Positions 43,389 through 50,797 are shown, numbered from the stretch's first letter. The stretch is DNA of 64,000 bases from JBBQBM01 sp964554485 (GCA_964554485.1 CAZKOX010000001.1:1-64000); one strand, 5' to 3'. Translations and numbers: made by a program. The notes: generated from the letters alone by a model not told the origin.

Positions 43389-43462
43389 CGGGGATTAGCT
43401 CAATCGGTAGAGCACCCACCGTAATACGTGGCAGGTTGTGGATTCGAGTTCCGCATCCCCGA
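43389..43462 (+). tRNA. tRNA-like module 2 with an 8-nt anticodon loop
   Basis: 74 nt: acceptor CGGGGAT/ATCCCCG, D arm GCTC-AATCGGTA-GAGC, T arm GTGGA-TTCGAGT-TCCGC (an A-U pair replacing the usual 53-61 G-C). The anticodon stem is CCAC/GTGG with a C-C mismatch at its base. The loop is C-G-T-A-A-T-A-C, 8 nt, so no standard anticodon can be read with U33. The flanks CCAAG (43384-43388) and CTTGG (43466-43470) extend the acceptor helix. It may be a non-decoding tRNA-like domain. Confidence 0.5.
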
Positions 43463-43586
43463 CTGCTTGGAGTGTGAGCGTAAGTCTAGCTTTCCTTGAA
43501 GTGAAGGTCTTCGTGTACGAAAGTAAATGGTGGACGGTACTTTTTCACCTAACGAGACCGACGACGACACACTCCAGGCAACCCCC

Positions 43587-43659
43587 GCCCTTGTAACTCA
43601 GTTGGCAGAGTAGCCGCCTTCAAAGCGGTATGTCATGGGTTCGAATCCCATCAGGGGCA
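43587..43659 (+). tRNA. tRNA-like module 3, anticodon UCA
   Basis: 73 nt form a regular cloverleaf: acceptor GCCCTTG/CAGGGGC, D arm ACTC-AGTTGGCA-GAGT, anticodon stem GCCGC/GCGGT with loop C-T-T-C-A-A-A, T arm ATGGG-TTCGAAT-CCCAT, discriminator A. With a normal U33 the anticodon at 43620-43622 is UCA, which reads UGA (and UGG by wobble). There is no long variable arm, so it is not a canonical tRNA-Sec. UGA is used as a stop by several genes in this window, so the module is either a suppressor-type tRNA or not used in decoding. Confidence 0.65.
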
Positions 43660-43705
43660 CGTTTCCGACCACGAAGCGCACGGTATGTGTTCGTGGCGAA
43701 ACAGG

Positions 43706-43750
43706 GGTGGGGCGACGAGCGAAAGCTTGTTGCCCCACCTATCTTCTTTT
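43706..43750 (+). terminator. Strong hairpin with GAAA tetraloop and T-rich tail
   Basis: The arms 43706-43720 and 43725-43739 pair over 15 bp with two G-U pairs and a GAAA tetraloop, followed by TATCTTCTTTT. It should end the upstream RNA unit. Confidence 0.7.
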
Positions 43751-43762
43751 AGTCTGAACATG

Positions 43763-43790
43763 TTGGCGTGAGTGCTTGTGTGTTTAGATT
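43763..43790 (+). promoter_or_regulatory. Putative promoter of the zinc-ribbon small ORF unit
   Basis: TTGGCG (43763-43768) and TAGATT (43785-43790) are 16 nt apart, shortly after the terminator. The -10 context TAGATTAAT repeats that of the promoter at 42971. Confidence 0.4.
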
Positions 43791-43799
43791 AATAGTCTT

Positions 43800-43975
43800 G
43801 CCTGAAGCAGCCGGGGGGCCGGCTTCAGGCGAGCTGCCGAAGAGCGTGTGGTTCACCCCCTCGAACCGCGCACCGGCAGTGCCGAGGATTAGGAGGTGCG
43901 TACCCGTGAACGGCGCACTGACTTTTCCTCGGCAAAATCGATTGGAAGAATCCGAGACTCACCTTGAAAGGGGTG
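43800..43975 (+). promoter_or_regulatory. G+C-rich structured leader before the zinc-ribbon ORF
   Basis: Four hairpins are stacked here: GCCTGAA..TTCAGGC (43800-43830); CTGCCG..CGGCAG with GGTTC/GAACC inside (about 43833-43879); TGCCGAGGA/TCCTCGGCA (43880-43888/43926-43934) around GTGCG/CGCAC; and CACCTT-GAAA-GGGGTG (43960-43975). The last hides the AAGGGG ribosome site in its 3' arm, 3 nt before the ATG. It may be a regulatory leader or a second structured RNA. Confidence 0.5.
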
Positions 43976-43978
43976 AAG

Positions 43979-44116
43979 ATGACAACTCCGGGCTACAAGC
44001 CTTGCCCGAATCCCAAGTGCCAGGGCGGAAAGCATTACGCCAATGGCGCGCAAGTTTTTCTCGGGCTAGGGACGACTTGCACTACCTGCAATGGCAAGGG
44101 CGAAGTGAAGAAGTAA
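43979..44116 (+). CDS. 45-residue zinc-ribbon-like small protein
   Basis: 45 codons, ATG to TAA. The sequence contains P-C-P-N-P-K-C-Q-G-G-K at residues 8-18 and T-C-T-T-C-N-G-K-G at 33-41: two cysteine pairs, the second of the DnaJ-like CxxCxGxG kind, which would bind one zinc ion. The basic end E-V-K-K suggests nucleic acid binding. It lies downstream of the tRNA-like RNA unit and a structured leader, with AAGGGG as ribosome site. A longer overlapping frame (43768-44121) lacks such a pattern and is probably spurious. Confidence 0.6.
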   Translation: MTTPGYKPCPNPKCQGGKHYANGAQVFLGLGTTCTTCNGKGEVKK

Positions 44117-44399
44117 CTTGATCGTCCGCCGGAGCTTATGCGAAGGAGGATGATCGAGGGGATACTAAAAAGGTGGCCAACACCTGTATCTCCAATTAGC
44201 GTTAAACAAAATGTTTGACGGTAGCTGGAGATAAATATCATACAAAACAAAAGAGGCCGGATTTCCAGCCCCTTTATGGGAAGGATTTTGGAGTACTCCA
44301 CCCCTAGTCTCTTCCACACAATTAGGTTAGCATGGGTCTACTATTAATACGCAAGCATTTTAATGATAAATTCGATGTTCGCTTCACAAAATTAACATC
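44117..44399 (+). other. Gene-free stretch with further hairpins
   Basis: No ORF is convincing. TTGATCGTCC (44118-44127) pairs with GGATGATCGA (44148-44157) directly after the small ORF and may end its transcript. GGTG/CACC follows near 44172-44184. TATCTCCA (44187-44194) pairs exactly with TGGAGATA (44226-44233), with GTTAAAC/GTTTGAC inside. Beyond 44240 the sequence becomes A+T-rich and I see nothing specific up to the L25 promoter. Confidence 0.45.
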
Positions 44400-44429
44400 T
44401 TGAGCTATACTGTTGGGAACTGTTATAAA
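44400..44429 (+). promoter_or_regulatory. Promoter of rplY
   Basis: TTGAGC (44400-44405) and TATAAA (44424-44429) are 18 nt apart, with TGT directly before the -10 (extended -10). GAGGAG follows 7 nt before the ATG at 44458. Confidence 0.55.
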
Positions 44430-44457
44430 TATTACTAATTGTTAGAGGAGTTTTTTA

Positions 44458-45120
44458 ATGTCAATTGCCCTGTCTGTCAAAAAACGTGAAGTTTTTGGTA
44501 ACCGCGTAAAGAGTCTTTACCGCGATGGACTGATTGTTGGCAATGTTTTTGGTCGTGGCCAAACATCGGTCGCGATTGAGGGTGATTATGAAACTATTCG
44601 AAAAGTTGTCACCGAAGCTGGCAAAAACCATCCAATTGAGCTAAAGATTGAGGGCGAAGGTGATCATCTTGTACTAGTTAAGAATATAGACGTTGATCCG
44701 TCAAAAGGTCGAATCCGTCACGTTGAAATGCAAATGGTCAATCGAAATGAAAAAGTTGAAGCTGAAGTTCCGATTGAACTTGTTGGTACAGCGCCGGCAG
44801 TGCTTGCAGGCAACATGGTCATGACTCTAAACGACACGGTTATTGTGTCTGCTAACCCGACAAATCTTCCTGACCATCTTGAAGTGTCGGCCGAGCTACT
44901 TGTGGATCCAGAAGATATGATTACAGTTGCAAATATATCTGTTCCAAGCGGTGTCGAAATCATGACTGAAGCTGATACGCCTTTATTTAAGGTTGAAGTA
45001 CCTCGTAGCCAGGTTGAAGAAGCTGCTGAAGAGGGTGCTGAAGGTGAAGTTAGTGCGGCTGATGTTCCAGCTGAACACGGCAGTGAAGATGCTGGATCTG
45101 AAGAAGCAAGCGAAAAGTAA
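44458..45120 (+). CDS. rplY: 50S ribosomal protein L25, CTC form
   Basis: 220 residues: an N-terminal 5S-rRNA-binding L25 domain (about 1-95, with K-N-I-D-V-D-P) and the C-terminal TL5/CTC beta domain (about 96-180, with N-L-P-D-H-L-E-V), then an acidic Glu/Ala-rich tail. The protein binds 5S rRNA in the large subunit. It has its own promoter and strong Shine-Dalgarno. Confidence 0.94.
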   Translation: MSIALSVKKREVFGNRVKSLYRDGLIVGNVFGRGQTSVAIEGDYETIRKVVTEAGKNHPIELKIEGEGDHLVLVKNIDVDPSKGRIRHVEMQMVNRNEKVEAEVPIELVGTAPAVLAGNMVMTLNDTVIVSANPTNLPDHLEVSAELLVDPEDMITVANISVPSGVEIMTEADTPLFKVEVPRSQVEEAAEEGAEGEVSAADVPAEHGSEDAGSEEASEK

Positions 45121-45138
45121 AAAACTAGCAAAAACCCC

Positions 45139-46908
45139 GTGAAGCCAATACTAAAAATTCTAGCTCAAGCCAAAAGTTTGTGGCCATATTACACAGTTAT
45201 TAGCATATTTTCAGTATTACTTGCAGCCTCAAACTTACTTTGGCCGATATTTAGTGGAATGTTAATTGACGAGATTAGACTTGGCGCGTCGGCTGACACC
45301 GGGCGGGTAGTATTTTTAGTCAGCATGGTTTTTTTGCAAGACCTTGGCACGACTGTATTTTCTAATTTAGGTGGCTATATCGGCGATATGATGACAGTAA
45401 GACTGAGGCGAACGCTTAGTAATAAGTATTTTGAACACCTGCTTAGCCTGCCGCAGAGTTATTTTGATACAGAACTTACTGGCAAAATAATTAACCGACT
45501 AAGCCGCTCTATTGACCAAATTACCGTATTCATTCAGGCCATGAGTAACAACTTTTTGCAATTCATCTTTACGGCAGTATTTTCTTTAATTTTTGTGGCA
45601 CTGATAAGTTGGCCAACAGCATTGATGTTGGCGACTCTATACCCAATATTTATTTTTATGACGGTTCGCACTAGTAATAAGTGGCAGAGTTATCAGCAGG
45701 ACATAAACGTTCATCGTGACATTGCTACAGGCCGTTTCGCAGAAGCTATATCGCAAATTAAGGTTGTCAAAAGCTTTATCCGTGAAAAGACAGAATTGTT
45801 ATTTTTTGATCGTCACTTAAATTCTGCCAATAATATTTCTAAACCTCAAAGTATACTTTGGCACCGCGAAGATACTAAACGGCGAACCATCTTAAACGTA
45901 GTCTTTTTTGCGGTTTATATGTTTATTTTTGTGCAAGCTTCAAAAGGAACATTTACGCCGGGGCAGGCGGTAACCTTATTCCTTCTAGCTTTCAATATTC
46001 GTTTTCCGATCTTTACGATTAGTTTCTTAGTTGAAAACACCCAAAAAGCTGTGGCTGATAGCAAAGATTATTTTGAAGTTATGGACATTAAGTCGACTAT
46101 TATGGATATTGAAAATGCTAAAAAATTAAACGTAAACAAGGGCGCGATTAGTTTTTCTGACGTTAAGTTTTCTTATTCTAAAGAGGCCGTACTGCGCGGT
46201 CTTAACTTCGATATTAAGCCCGACACGAAGGTAGCATTAGTTGGTGAGAGCGGTGAAGGAAAAACAACAATAACTAATTTATTGATGCGTTTGTATGAGC
46301 CAACAGGTGGAACGATACAAATTGACGGACAAGATATAACAAAAGTTACTCAAAAAAGTCTTCGCGAGAACATTGGTGTAGTTTTTCAAGAACCGGCGTT
46401 ATTTAGTGGCACGATACGCGAAAACATTGCCTATGCTAATCCTAAAGCGTCTGATGCGATGATTATCGCTGCGGCAAAAGCTGCAAATGCTCATGAATTC
46501 ATTATTAAATTTGAAGAAAAATACGATTCTCAGATAGGTGAACGCGGCTTAAAGTTATCTGGTGGCCAAAAGCAACGTATTGCGATTGCTAGAGCGATCT
46601 TAAAGGACGCGCCAATATTAATATTGGATGAGGCAACTAGTAGCTTAGATAATAAAAGCGAACTTCTTGTTCAGGAAGCACTGGAGCGTCTAATGAAAGG
46701 ACGCACTACAATTATTATCGCCCACCGCCTCAGTACTATTCAGAACGTCGATACGATTATTACCCTGCAGAAGGGTGTTGTTCAAGAGATCGGTTCGCCA
46801 GAAAGTCTTGCTAAAAGTGGTGGTATATATGCAAGACTTCTCGAGCTGCAGCATCATAAAAGCACAGAGGCTTCTAAGAAACAACTCAAGTCCTTTGAAC
46901 TTGCCTAG
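45139..46908 (+). CDS. ABC exporter, fused membrane and ATPase domains
   Basis: 589 residues. Six transmembrane helices (about 1-310) and a C-terminal ATPase: Walker A G-E-S-G-E-G-K-T-T, Q-loop F-Q-E-P, signature L-S-G-G-Q-K-Q-R, Walker B I-L-I-L-D-E-A-T-S, H-loop A-H-R-L-S. It is a half-transporter of the MsbA/LmrA type working as a dimer; the substrate is unknown. The start is GTG, since no ATG precedes the first helix, and no clear Shine-Dalgarno is seen. It lies 18 nt after rplY and is followed at once by RNA element copy B. Confidence 0.92.
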   Translation: MKPILKILAQAKSLWPYYTVISIFSVLLAASNLLWPIFSGMLIDEIRLGASADTGRVVFLVSMVFLQDLGTTVFSNLGGYIGDMMTVRLRRTLSNKYFEHLLSLPQSYFDTELTGKIINRLSRSIDQITVFIQAMSNNFLQFIFTAVFSLIFVALISWPTALMLATLYPIFIFMTVRTSNKWQSYQQDINVHRDIATGRFAEAISQIKVVKSFIREKTELLFFDRHLNSANNISKPQSILWHREDTKRRTILNVVFFAVYMFIFVQASKGTFTPGQAVTLFLLAFNIRFPIFTISFLVENTQKAVADSKDYFEVMDIKSTIMDIENAKKLNVNKGAISFSDVKFSYSKEAVLRGLNFDIKPDTKVALVGESGEGKTTITNLLMRLYEPTGGTIQIDGQDITKVTQKSLRENIGVVFQEPALFSGTIRENIAYANPKASDAMIIAAAKAANAHEFIIKFEEKYDSQIGERGLKLSGGQKQRIAIARAILKDAPILILDEATSSLDNKSELLVQEALERLMKGRTTIIIAHRLSTIQNVDTIITLQKGVVQEIGSPESLAKSGGIYARLLELQHHKSTEASKKQLKSFELA

Positions 46909-47084
46909 TCACGCCATCTGCACCAGCAAAGCCTGCTCTTTAGCAACAAAGCTAAAGACACCGCTTAGCTTCTTGGCTATTTTCAGCCTACCTAGTCCAG
47001 TACTCATGTCGGAGTAGTATTGCCTACACCTTGTTCCGTGCTTCCTAGGTATGCCGAAACTAGCTCAAGCGCGGAAGGCGTGCG
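46908..47084 (+). ncRNA. Conserved structured intergenic RNA element, copy B
   Basis: Closing pair CACGCC (46910-46915)/GGCGTG (47077-47082). First hairpin TCTTTAGC (46937-46944)/GCTAAAGA (46951-46958). The linker CTTGGCTATTTTCAG is identical to copy A. Third stem TACCTAG (46989-46995)/CTAGGTA (47045-47051) encloses CCAGTACTCA, the apical hairpin GGaGTAG/CTACaCC and TTGTTCCGTGCTT. CCGAAACTAGCTCAAG is also shared with copy A. It begins at the ABC exporter stop. Confidence 0.6.
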
Positions 47085-47149
47085 GTGCTGGGTGTGGTGA
47101 AAAAAGCTTTGAGGGATTGGGTCCTGTATGGCTATACTAAAACTCACAA

Positions 47150-47698
47150 ATGGCAACATCAAAAGCAGTTCGGGGGTTATCGCTAGCAATGGCTTTATTC
47201 TTCTTAGCTAGCTCGATCGTCACCGTAATATTAATATCCCAGCAATCTAAAAACAACGCCGAACAAGATGCTATTCAGCAACAGTCGGCACAGGAGGTGT
47301 GTGAAGTGGCAGATAACGCAACAAGTACAACAGTAGTGGGTGATCCGCTTAAACTTGACGGACCAGTAAGTGAACTACAGATTATCGATACTAAAGCAGG
47401 TAGCGGTGATACTGTGCAGCTTAACGACTGCATTACGGTTAACTATCGACTAAATCTTGCCGATGGCTCGATTGTTGCCGGCAACGATACTTTCACCAGC
47501 GGTAGCCCGATCGCTTTTCAACTTAGTGAAGGTGGGTTAATTGCTGGCTGGATCCAAGGATTGCCGGGCATGAAGGTTGGCGGCTTGAGGCGCCTGGTTG
47601 TGCCTGCAGCGCTTGCTTATGGCGACAGAGCTACCGGCAGCGTACCGGCTAATTCGGATCTAGTTTTTGATATTGAGGTACTTGACACTAAGCGTTAG
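47150..47698 (+). CDS. Membrane-anchored FKBP-type peptidyl-prolyl isomerase
   Basis: 182 residues. An N-terminal helix (about 8-32) anchors the protein; after a linker the FKBP domain (about 80-182) has V-T-V-N-Y-R, G-W-I-Q-G-L-P-G-M-K-V-G-G-L-R-R and A-Y-G-D blocks. It would assist folding of exported proteins outside the membrane. TATACT lies about 11 nt before the ATG and there is no ribosome site, so the leader is very short. Confidence 0.9.
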   Translation: MATSKAVRGLSLAMALFFLASSIVTVILISQQSKNNAEQDAIQQQSAQEVCEVADNATSTTVVGDPLKLDGPVSELQIIDTKAGSGDTVQLNDCITVNYRLNLADGSIVAGNDTFTSGSPIAFQLSEGGLIAGWIQGLPGMKVGGLRRLVVPAALAYGDRATGSVPANSDLVFDIEVLDTKR

Positions 47699-47712
47699 CA
47701 CTATATATAGTG
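47699..47712. promoter_or_regulatory. Perfect 14-bp palindrome upstream of the glutaredoxin gene
   Basis: CACTATATATAGTG begins right after the FKBP stop and lies 35 nt before the glutaredoxin ATG. It includes TATA-rich -10-like sequence and could be both promoter element and operator of the grx-trxB unit. Confidence 0.4.
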
Positions 47713-47747
47713 TATTAAAAGCATTAATAAACACTAGGGAGATAAAA

Positions 47748-47996
47748 ATGCCAAAACACATCGCCATTTATACCACTAATACCTGTTCGTACTGTGTGAT
47801 GGTTAAACGTTGGTTGCAGAGTAAGCAGCTGACTTATGAAGAAATTAATCTTGATGAACATCCAGAGCGTCGACAAGAAGCCAAAGAGATTAGTGGAGCA
47901 GTAACAGTGCCGGTAACGGTAGTTACCAAGCAGGATGATAGCAAGGAAGTCGTGACTGGTTGGAACTTAGCAAAATTAGCGCCGGCGGTAGCATAG
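47748..47996 (+). CDS. Glutaredoxin/NrdH-like protein
   Basis: 82 residues from the ATG at 47748, which has AGGGAGA upstream; a longer frame from 47667 runs through the FKBP gene and is unlikely. The redox motif is C-S-Y-C (residues 13-16), followed by V-P-V-T-V-V and a G-W-N block typical of NrdH-type glutaredoxins that are reduced by thioredoxin reductase. trxB follows 4 nt later, supporting that electron path. Confidence 0.88.
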   Translation: MPKHIAIYTTNTCSYCVMVKRWLQSKQLTYEEINLDEHPERRQEAKEISGAVTVPVTVVTKQDDSKEVVTGWNLAKLAPAVA

Positions 47997-48000
47997 TTTT

Positions 48001-48939
48001 ATGGCTCCGGACAAACCATATGACGTTTTAGTTATAGGCGCAGGGCCTGCAGCTCTGAGCGCCGCTATCTATACGACTCGCGAAGATCTATCGACAGTGC
48101 TTATTGAAAAAGGCGTAGTTGGTGGTCTTGCTGCGATTACCGACAAGGTTGATAACTACCCAGGATTTCCTGAAGGTGTAACAGGCATGGATCTTGCAGA
48201 TAATCTCTGGAAACAAGCCGAACGCTTTGGGACAAAGATAGAGTATGGTGAAGTGACCGCCCTCGATGGTAAAGATAAAATCAAGAAAGTATCAACCACT
48301 GCTGGAGATATGTATTCCAGAGCAGTATTGATTGCGACAGGTACAGACTGGAAGAAGCTCGGTATACCCGGAGAAGATACATACTATGGACGGGGTGTGC
48401 ATTTTTGTGCGACCTGCGATGGTCCACTTTATCGTGACAAGAATTTAGTTGTTGTGGGTGGCGGAAATTCGGCAATTCAGGAATCGATTTTTCTTACTAA
48501 GTTTGCCAAGCATGTCGATCTACTGGTGCGGGGAGACGCGCTACGAGCATCCGATATTCTTCAACAGGAACTTGAGGAAGTTAAGGATAAAATAACAATT
48601 CACTTCAATACAACTACAGATGAGATTTTGGGTGACGAGGAATCGGTTAAAAAAGTTATTGGAACTGACAAAAAATTAGGTGAAAAGAAAGAATTTGTTT
48701 GCGATGGAGTCTTTATATTTATCGGTCTTAAGCCAACTACGGGCTTTTTAGAAAGTAGTGGGGTTGAGAGAAGTGAAATTGGCTTTGTTAAGACTAACGA
48801 AGAATTGATGACAAATATTGAAGGTGTCTTTGCGGCTGGCGATGTTCGTGACGGCGCTACCATGCAGATCGCCAGTGCTGTTGGCGAGGGTGCGACAGCG
48901 GCTCTTAAGATCCGAGAATATTTACATAAAAATCGTTAA
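48001..48939 (+). CDS. trxB: Thioredoxin reductase
   Basis: 312 residues. FAD motif G-A-G-P-A-A-L-S-A, redox centre F-C-A-T-C-D-G (about 136-142), NADPH motif G-G-G-N-S-A, and the C-terminal G-V-F-A-A-G-D-V-R block. It reduces thioredoxin-like proteins with NADPH in the cytoplasm. The gene sits 4 nt after the glutaredoxin-like gene, its likely partner. Confidence 0.95.
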   Translation: MAPDKPYDVLVIGAGPAALSAAIYTTREDLSTVLIEKGVVGGLAAITDKVDNYPGFPEGVTGMDLADNLWKQAERFGTKIEYGEVTALDGKDKIKKVSTTAGDMYSRAVLIATGTDWKKLGIPGEDTYYGRGVHFCATCDGPLYRDKNLVVVGGGNSAIQESIFLTKFAKHVDLLVRGDALRASDILQQELEEVKDKITIHFNTTTDEILGDEESVKKVIGTDKKLGEKKEFVCDGVFIFIGLKPTTGFLESSGVERSEIGFVKTNEELMTNIEGVFAAGDVRDGATMQIASAVGEGATAALKIREYLHKNR

Positions 48940-48968
48940 ACCGCTCATGGTATAATCTAAGGCAAGTT

Positions 48969-49574
48969 ATGAAGTGGCTGCCTAGATCAAAAAAATCCCT
49001 ACTCCTGCTGATACCAGTAATAATTCTGGCCGCCGGTCTTGTATATTTTGTAATCTGGACCGGCAATAAGAATGATGCCGCGCTAAGCGAGTCGAGTAGC
49101 GTAAATCAAGTTAAAGAAGTCAGTGTGCCTGACATACTTCTGGCTCTTACAGAAAATACTAATCTTAAAGAATTTGGTGACTTTATGTCCGCTACAGATA
49201 TTTCTACAAAGCTTGTAGCAAATGCAGCAGGAGTTCTACCAAAATTAGTACTTTTCGCGCCTAGTAACGCGGCCTTCAAAAAAGCAGAGGTTGCACCACT
49301 TGCTAGCACTCCAGAACCAGCTAAAGAAGAACTACGGCTTTATCATGCGGCGATCTTTTATGCCGCTGCAGACGGTACTGGACCAGATCTTACGTTGAGT
49401 GTTGGGCAGAAGATAAAGACCTTGTCGGGACGTGAGATTCAGGTTACGAAGAAAGGTTCGCATTTTATTTTGACTGATGCTAAAGGACGTACCTCGAAGG
49501 TGGATCTAACTTATTTTAAGGACGATTCGGGCAATAGGTTGTATTTTATTGATTCGGTTTTACTTCTTCAGTAG
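48969..49574 (+). CDS. Membrane-anchored fasciclin (FAS1)-like protein
   Basis: 201 residues. An N-terminal helix (about 10-31), a short linker and one FAS1-like domain with L-F-A-P-S-N-A-A-F, the L-R-L-Y-H-A-A-I-F segment and the V-D-L-T-Y-F end. FAS1 domains mediate adhesion or matrix binding, so this is likely a cell-surface protein. TATAAT lies 12 nt before the ATG. Its 3' end overlaps the convergent GDPD gene by 15 nt. Confidence 0.75.
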   Translation: MKWLPRSKKSLLLLIPVIILAAGLVYFVIWTGNKNDAALSESSSVNQVKEVSVPDILLALTENTNLKEFGDFMSATDISTKLVANAAGVLPKLVLFAPSNAAFKKAEVAPLASTPEPAKEELRLYHAAIFYAAADGTGPDLTLSVGQKIKTLSGREIQVTKKGSHFILTDAKGRTSKVDLTYFKDDSGNRLYFIDSVLLLQ

Positions 49575-50225
49575 ATGTTTTGGGTAACGATCTGGGCGAT
49601 TTGTGATCATAATAACGTGCGGGAAAAGCTTGGCGACTAATCTCATGGTGATAGACCTGTCGACTGTGTAGTTTAAATATTCAAGATTTGACCGACGGCA
49701 GGCGAAGTATGGATACGGACCAAGCCACCATTTATTTAAACTAACACCAGTAAAATTATATTTTCTAGCAAGCTGGATGGGTCTAAAAGGACCCTCGTGA
49801 AATGGTTGAGAGATATAGATTTTTGACTTCGGAAAAGCTTCGCTTAAAGCTTTCATGGCAGTTACGTGTGGTGACGTAAATGCCAAACCCTCAGGCTGCC
49901 ACTTTTTAAATATTTTTATAAGTTCATCTGTTGAATTTCGAACTTTAATATCAAACAAGATGTTTGAATTAAAATCGTGTTTCAAAAAATCTTCTAGAGT
50001 TATAAGAGTGGGAACCTTTGATTTTAGTTCGTCATAAGTATCATCTAGTGGTGTACCGAGGTAGGTGCGTTTAATATCACCATGGTGCAATACAAAAACT
50101 CCATCCTTAGTGCGATGGATATCAACTTCTATAAATTCGGGGTCATACGAATCGCCGATCTGAACAGCTTGCAACGAATTTTCGCGCGCCAAACCGCCAG
50201 CACCTGCGTGGCTGACTAATCTCAT
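49560..50225 (-). CDS. Glycerophosphodiester phosphodiesterase family protein
   Basis: 221 residues. The catalytic start S-H-A-G, E-N-S-L, E-V-D-I-H-R-T-K-D-G and H-H-G-D blocks match the GDPD TIM barrel, which releases glycerol-3-phosphate from deacylated phospholipids. There is no signal peptide, so it is probably cytoplasmic. TATAAT (complement 50232-50237) is 6 nt before the ATG, giving a leaderless message. Confidence 0.9.
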   Translation of the reverse strand: MRLVSHAGAGGLARENSLQAVQIGDSYDPEFIEVDIHRTKDGVFVLHHGDIKRTYLGTPLDDTYDELKSKVPTLITLEDFLKHDFNSNILFDIKVRNSTDELIKIFKKWQPEGLAFTSPHVTAMKALSEAFPKSKIYISQPFHEGPFRPIQLARKYNFTGVSLNKWWLGPYPYFACRRSNLEYLNYTVDRSITMRLVAKLFPHVIMITNRPDRYPKHLLKK

Positions 50226-50266
50226 GGTAGAATTATACGTTAGAAACTAAGGAGAATAAATTTTTT

Positions 50267-50797
50267 ATGGGATATCCGTTTAATAAATTACCATTTGGTG
50301 TGTACGACAAGTACATAACAACTATCGTTGAAGTTCCAAAGGGTTCTATGCTCAAGATAGAGTGGGACAGACATGGAGAATACTTTGTCTTAGATCGAGT
50401 AGAACCAGGGATCTTTTCTAAGCCTGTAAATTACGGCTTTATCCCGCAGACTTTAGACGAAGATGGAGATCCGCTGGACACCCTACTCGTTACAGACGAG
50501 CCGGTACCGACTGGTGTGGTTGTCCCGAAAGCTATTGTCATTGGAATGGTAGACTTCGAAGATGACGGAGAAAACGACCATAAGATTATCTGCGTGCCTA
50601 AAGACGACTATCATCTAGGTCAGATAAGAAGCTTTGAAGAACTAGGGCCGCAATGGCACAAGCAAATTGAGCATCACTTCAATAACTATAAGACCCTTAG
50701 AAAAGGCGAGACTAAGGTTCGAAGTTTTAAGGGTGTTAAGGAGGCTTGGAAAGTTATCAACGAATGTGTTGAACGAGCTAAGATCGACGAGCAATAA
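50267..50797 (+). CDS. ppa: Inorganic pyrophosphatase
   Basis: 176 residues, family I. The metal-binding signature D-E-D-G-D-P-L-D (about 64-71), the E-V-P-K-G-S start and the K-D-D-Y block are intact. It drives synthetases and polymerases by removing pyrophosphate. Confidence 0.96.
   Translation: MGYPFNKLPFGVYDKYITTIVEVPKGSMLKIEWDRHGEYFVLDRVEPGIFSKPVNYGFIPQTLDEDGDPLDTLLVTDEPVPTGVVVPKAIVIGMVDFEDDGENDHKIICVPKDDYHLGQIRSFEELGPQWHKQIEHHFNNYKTLRKGETKVRSFKGVKEAWKVINECVERAKIDEQ

Larger units (their letters stand above)
42983..43750 (+). ncRNA. Candidate large structured RNA with three tRNA-like domains
   Basis: This 0.77-kb stretch has a promoter, no convincing ORF and a strong terminator, and is built from hairpins. 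It opens with CCTCG..CGAGG around GAGC/GCTC (about 42996-43018). An imperfect long hairpin follows at 43088-43142, then tRNA-like module 1, AGCAGA/TCTGCT, and a 14-bp hairpin with GCAA loop (43348-43379). Module 2 is enclosed by CCAAG/CTTGG. GGAGTGTG (43469-43476)/CACACTCC (43568-43575) spans a branched linker. Module 3, a CCACGAA/TTCGTGG hairpin and the terminator end the unit. The G+C content is well above neighbouring genes. The alternative is a tRNA operon with unusually structured spacers. Confidence 0.45.

Noticed and set aside
42983..43750. RNase P RNA, tmRNA or SRP RNA
   Set aside because: None of the hallmark conserved blocks (such as GAGGAAAGTCC of RNase P or the paired tmRNA ends) is present.
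43768..44121. 117-codon open frame across the G+C-rich island
   Set aside because: It overlaps stacked hairpins and the 45-codon zinc-ribbon ORF in another frame; its composition (Pro, Arg, Ser) is typical of a chance frame in G+C-rich DNA and it has no ribosome site of note.
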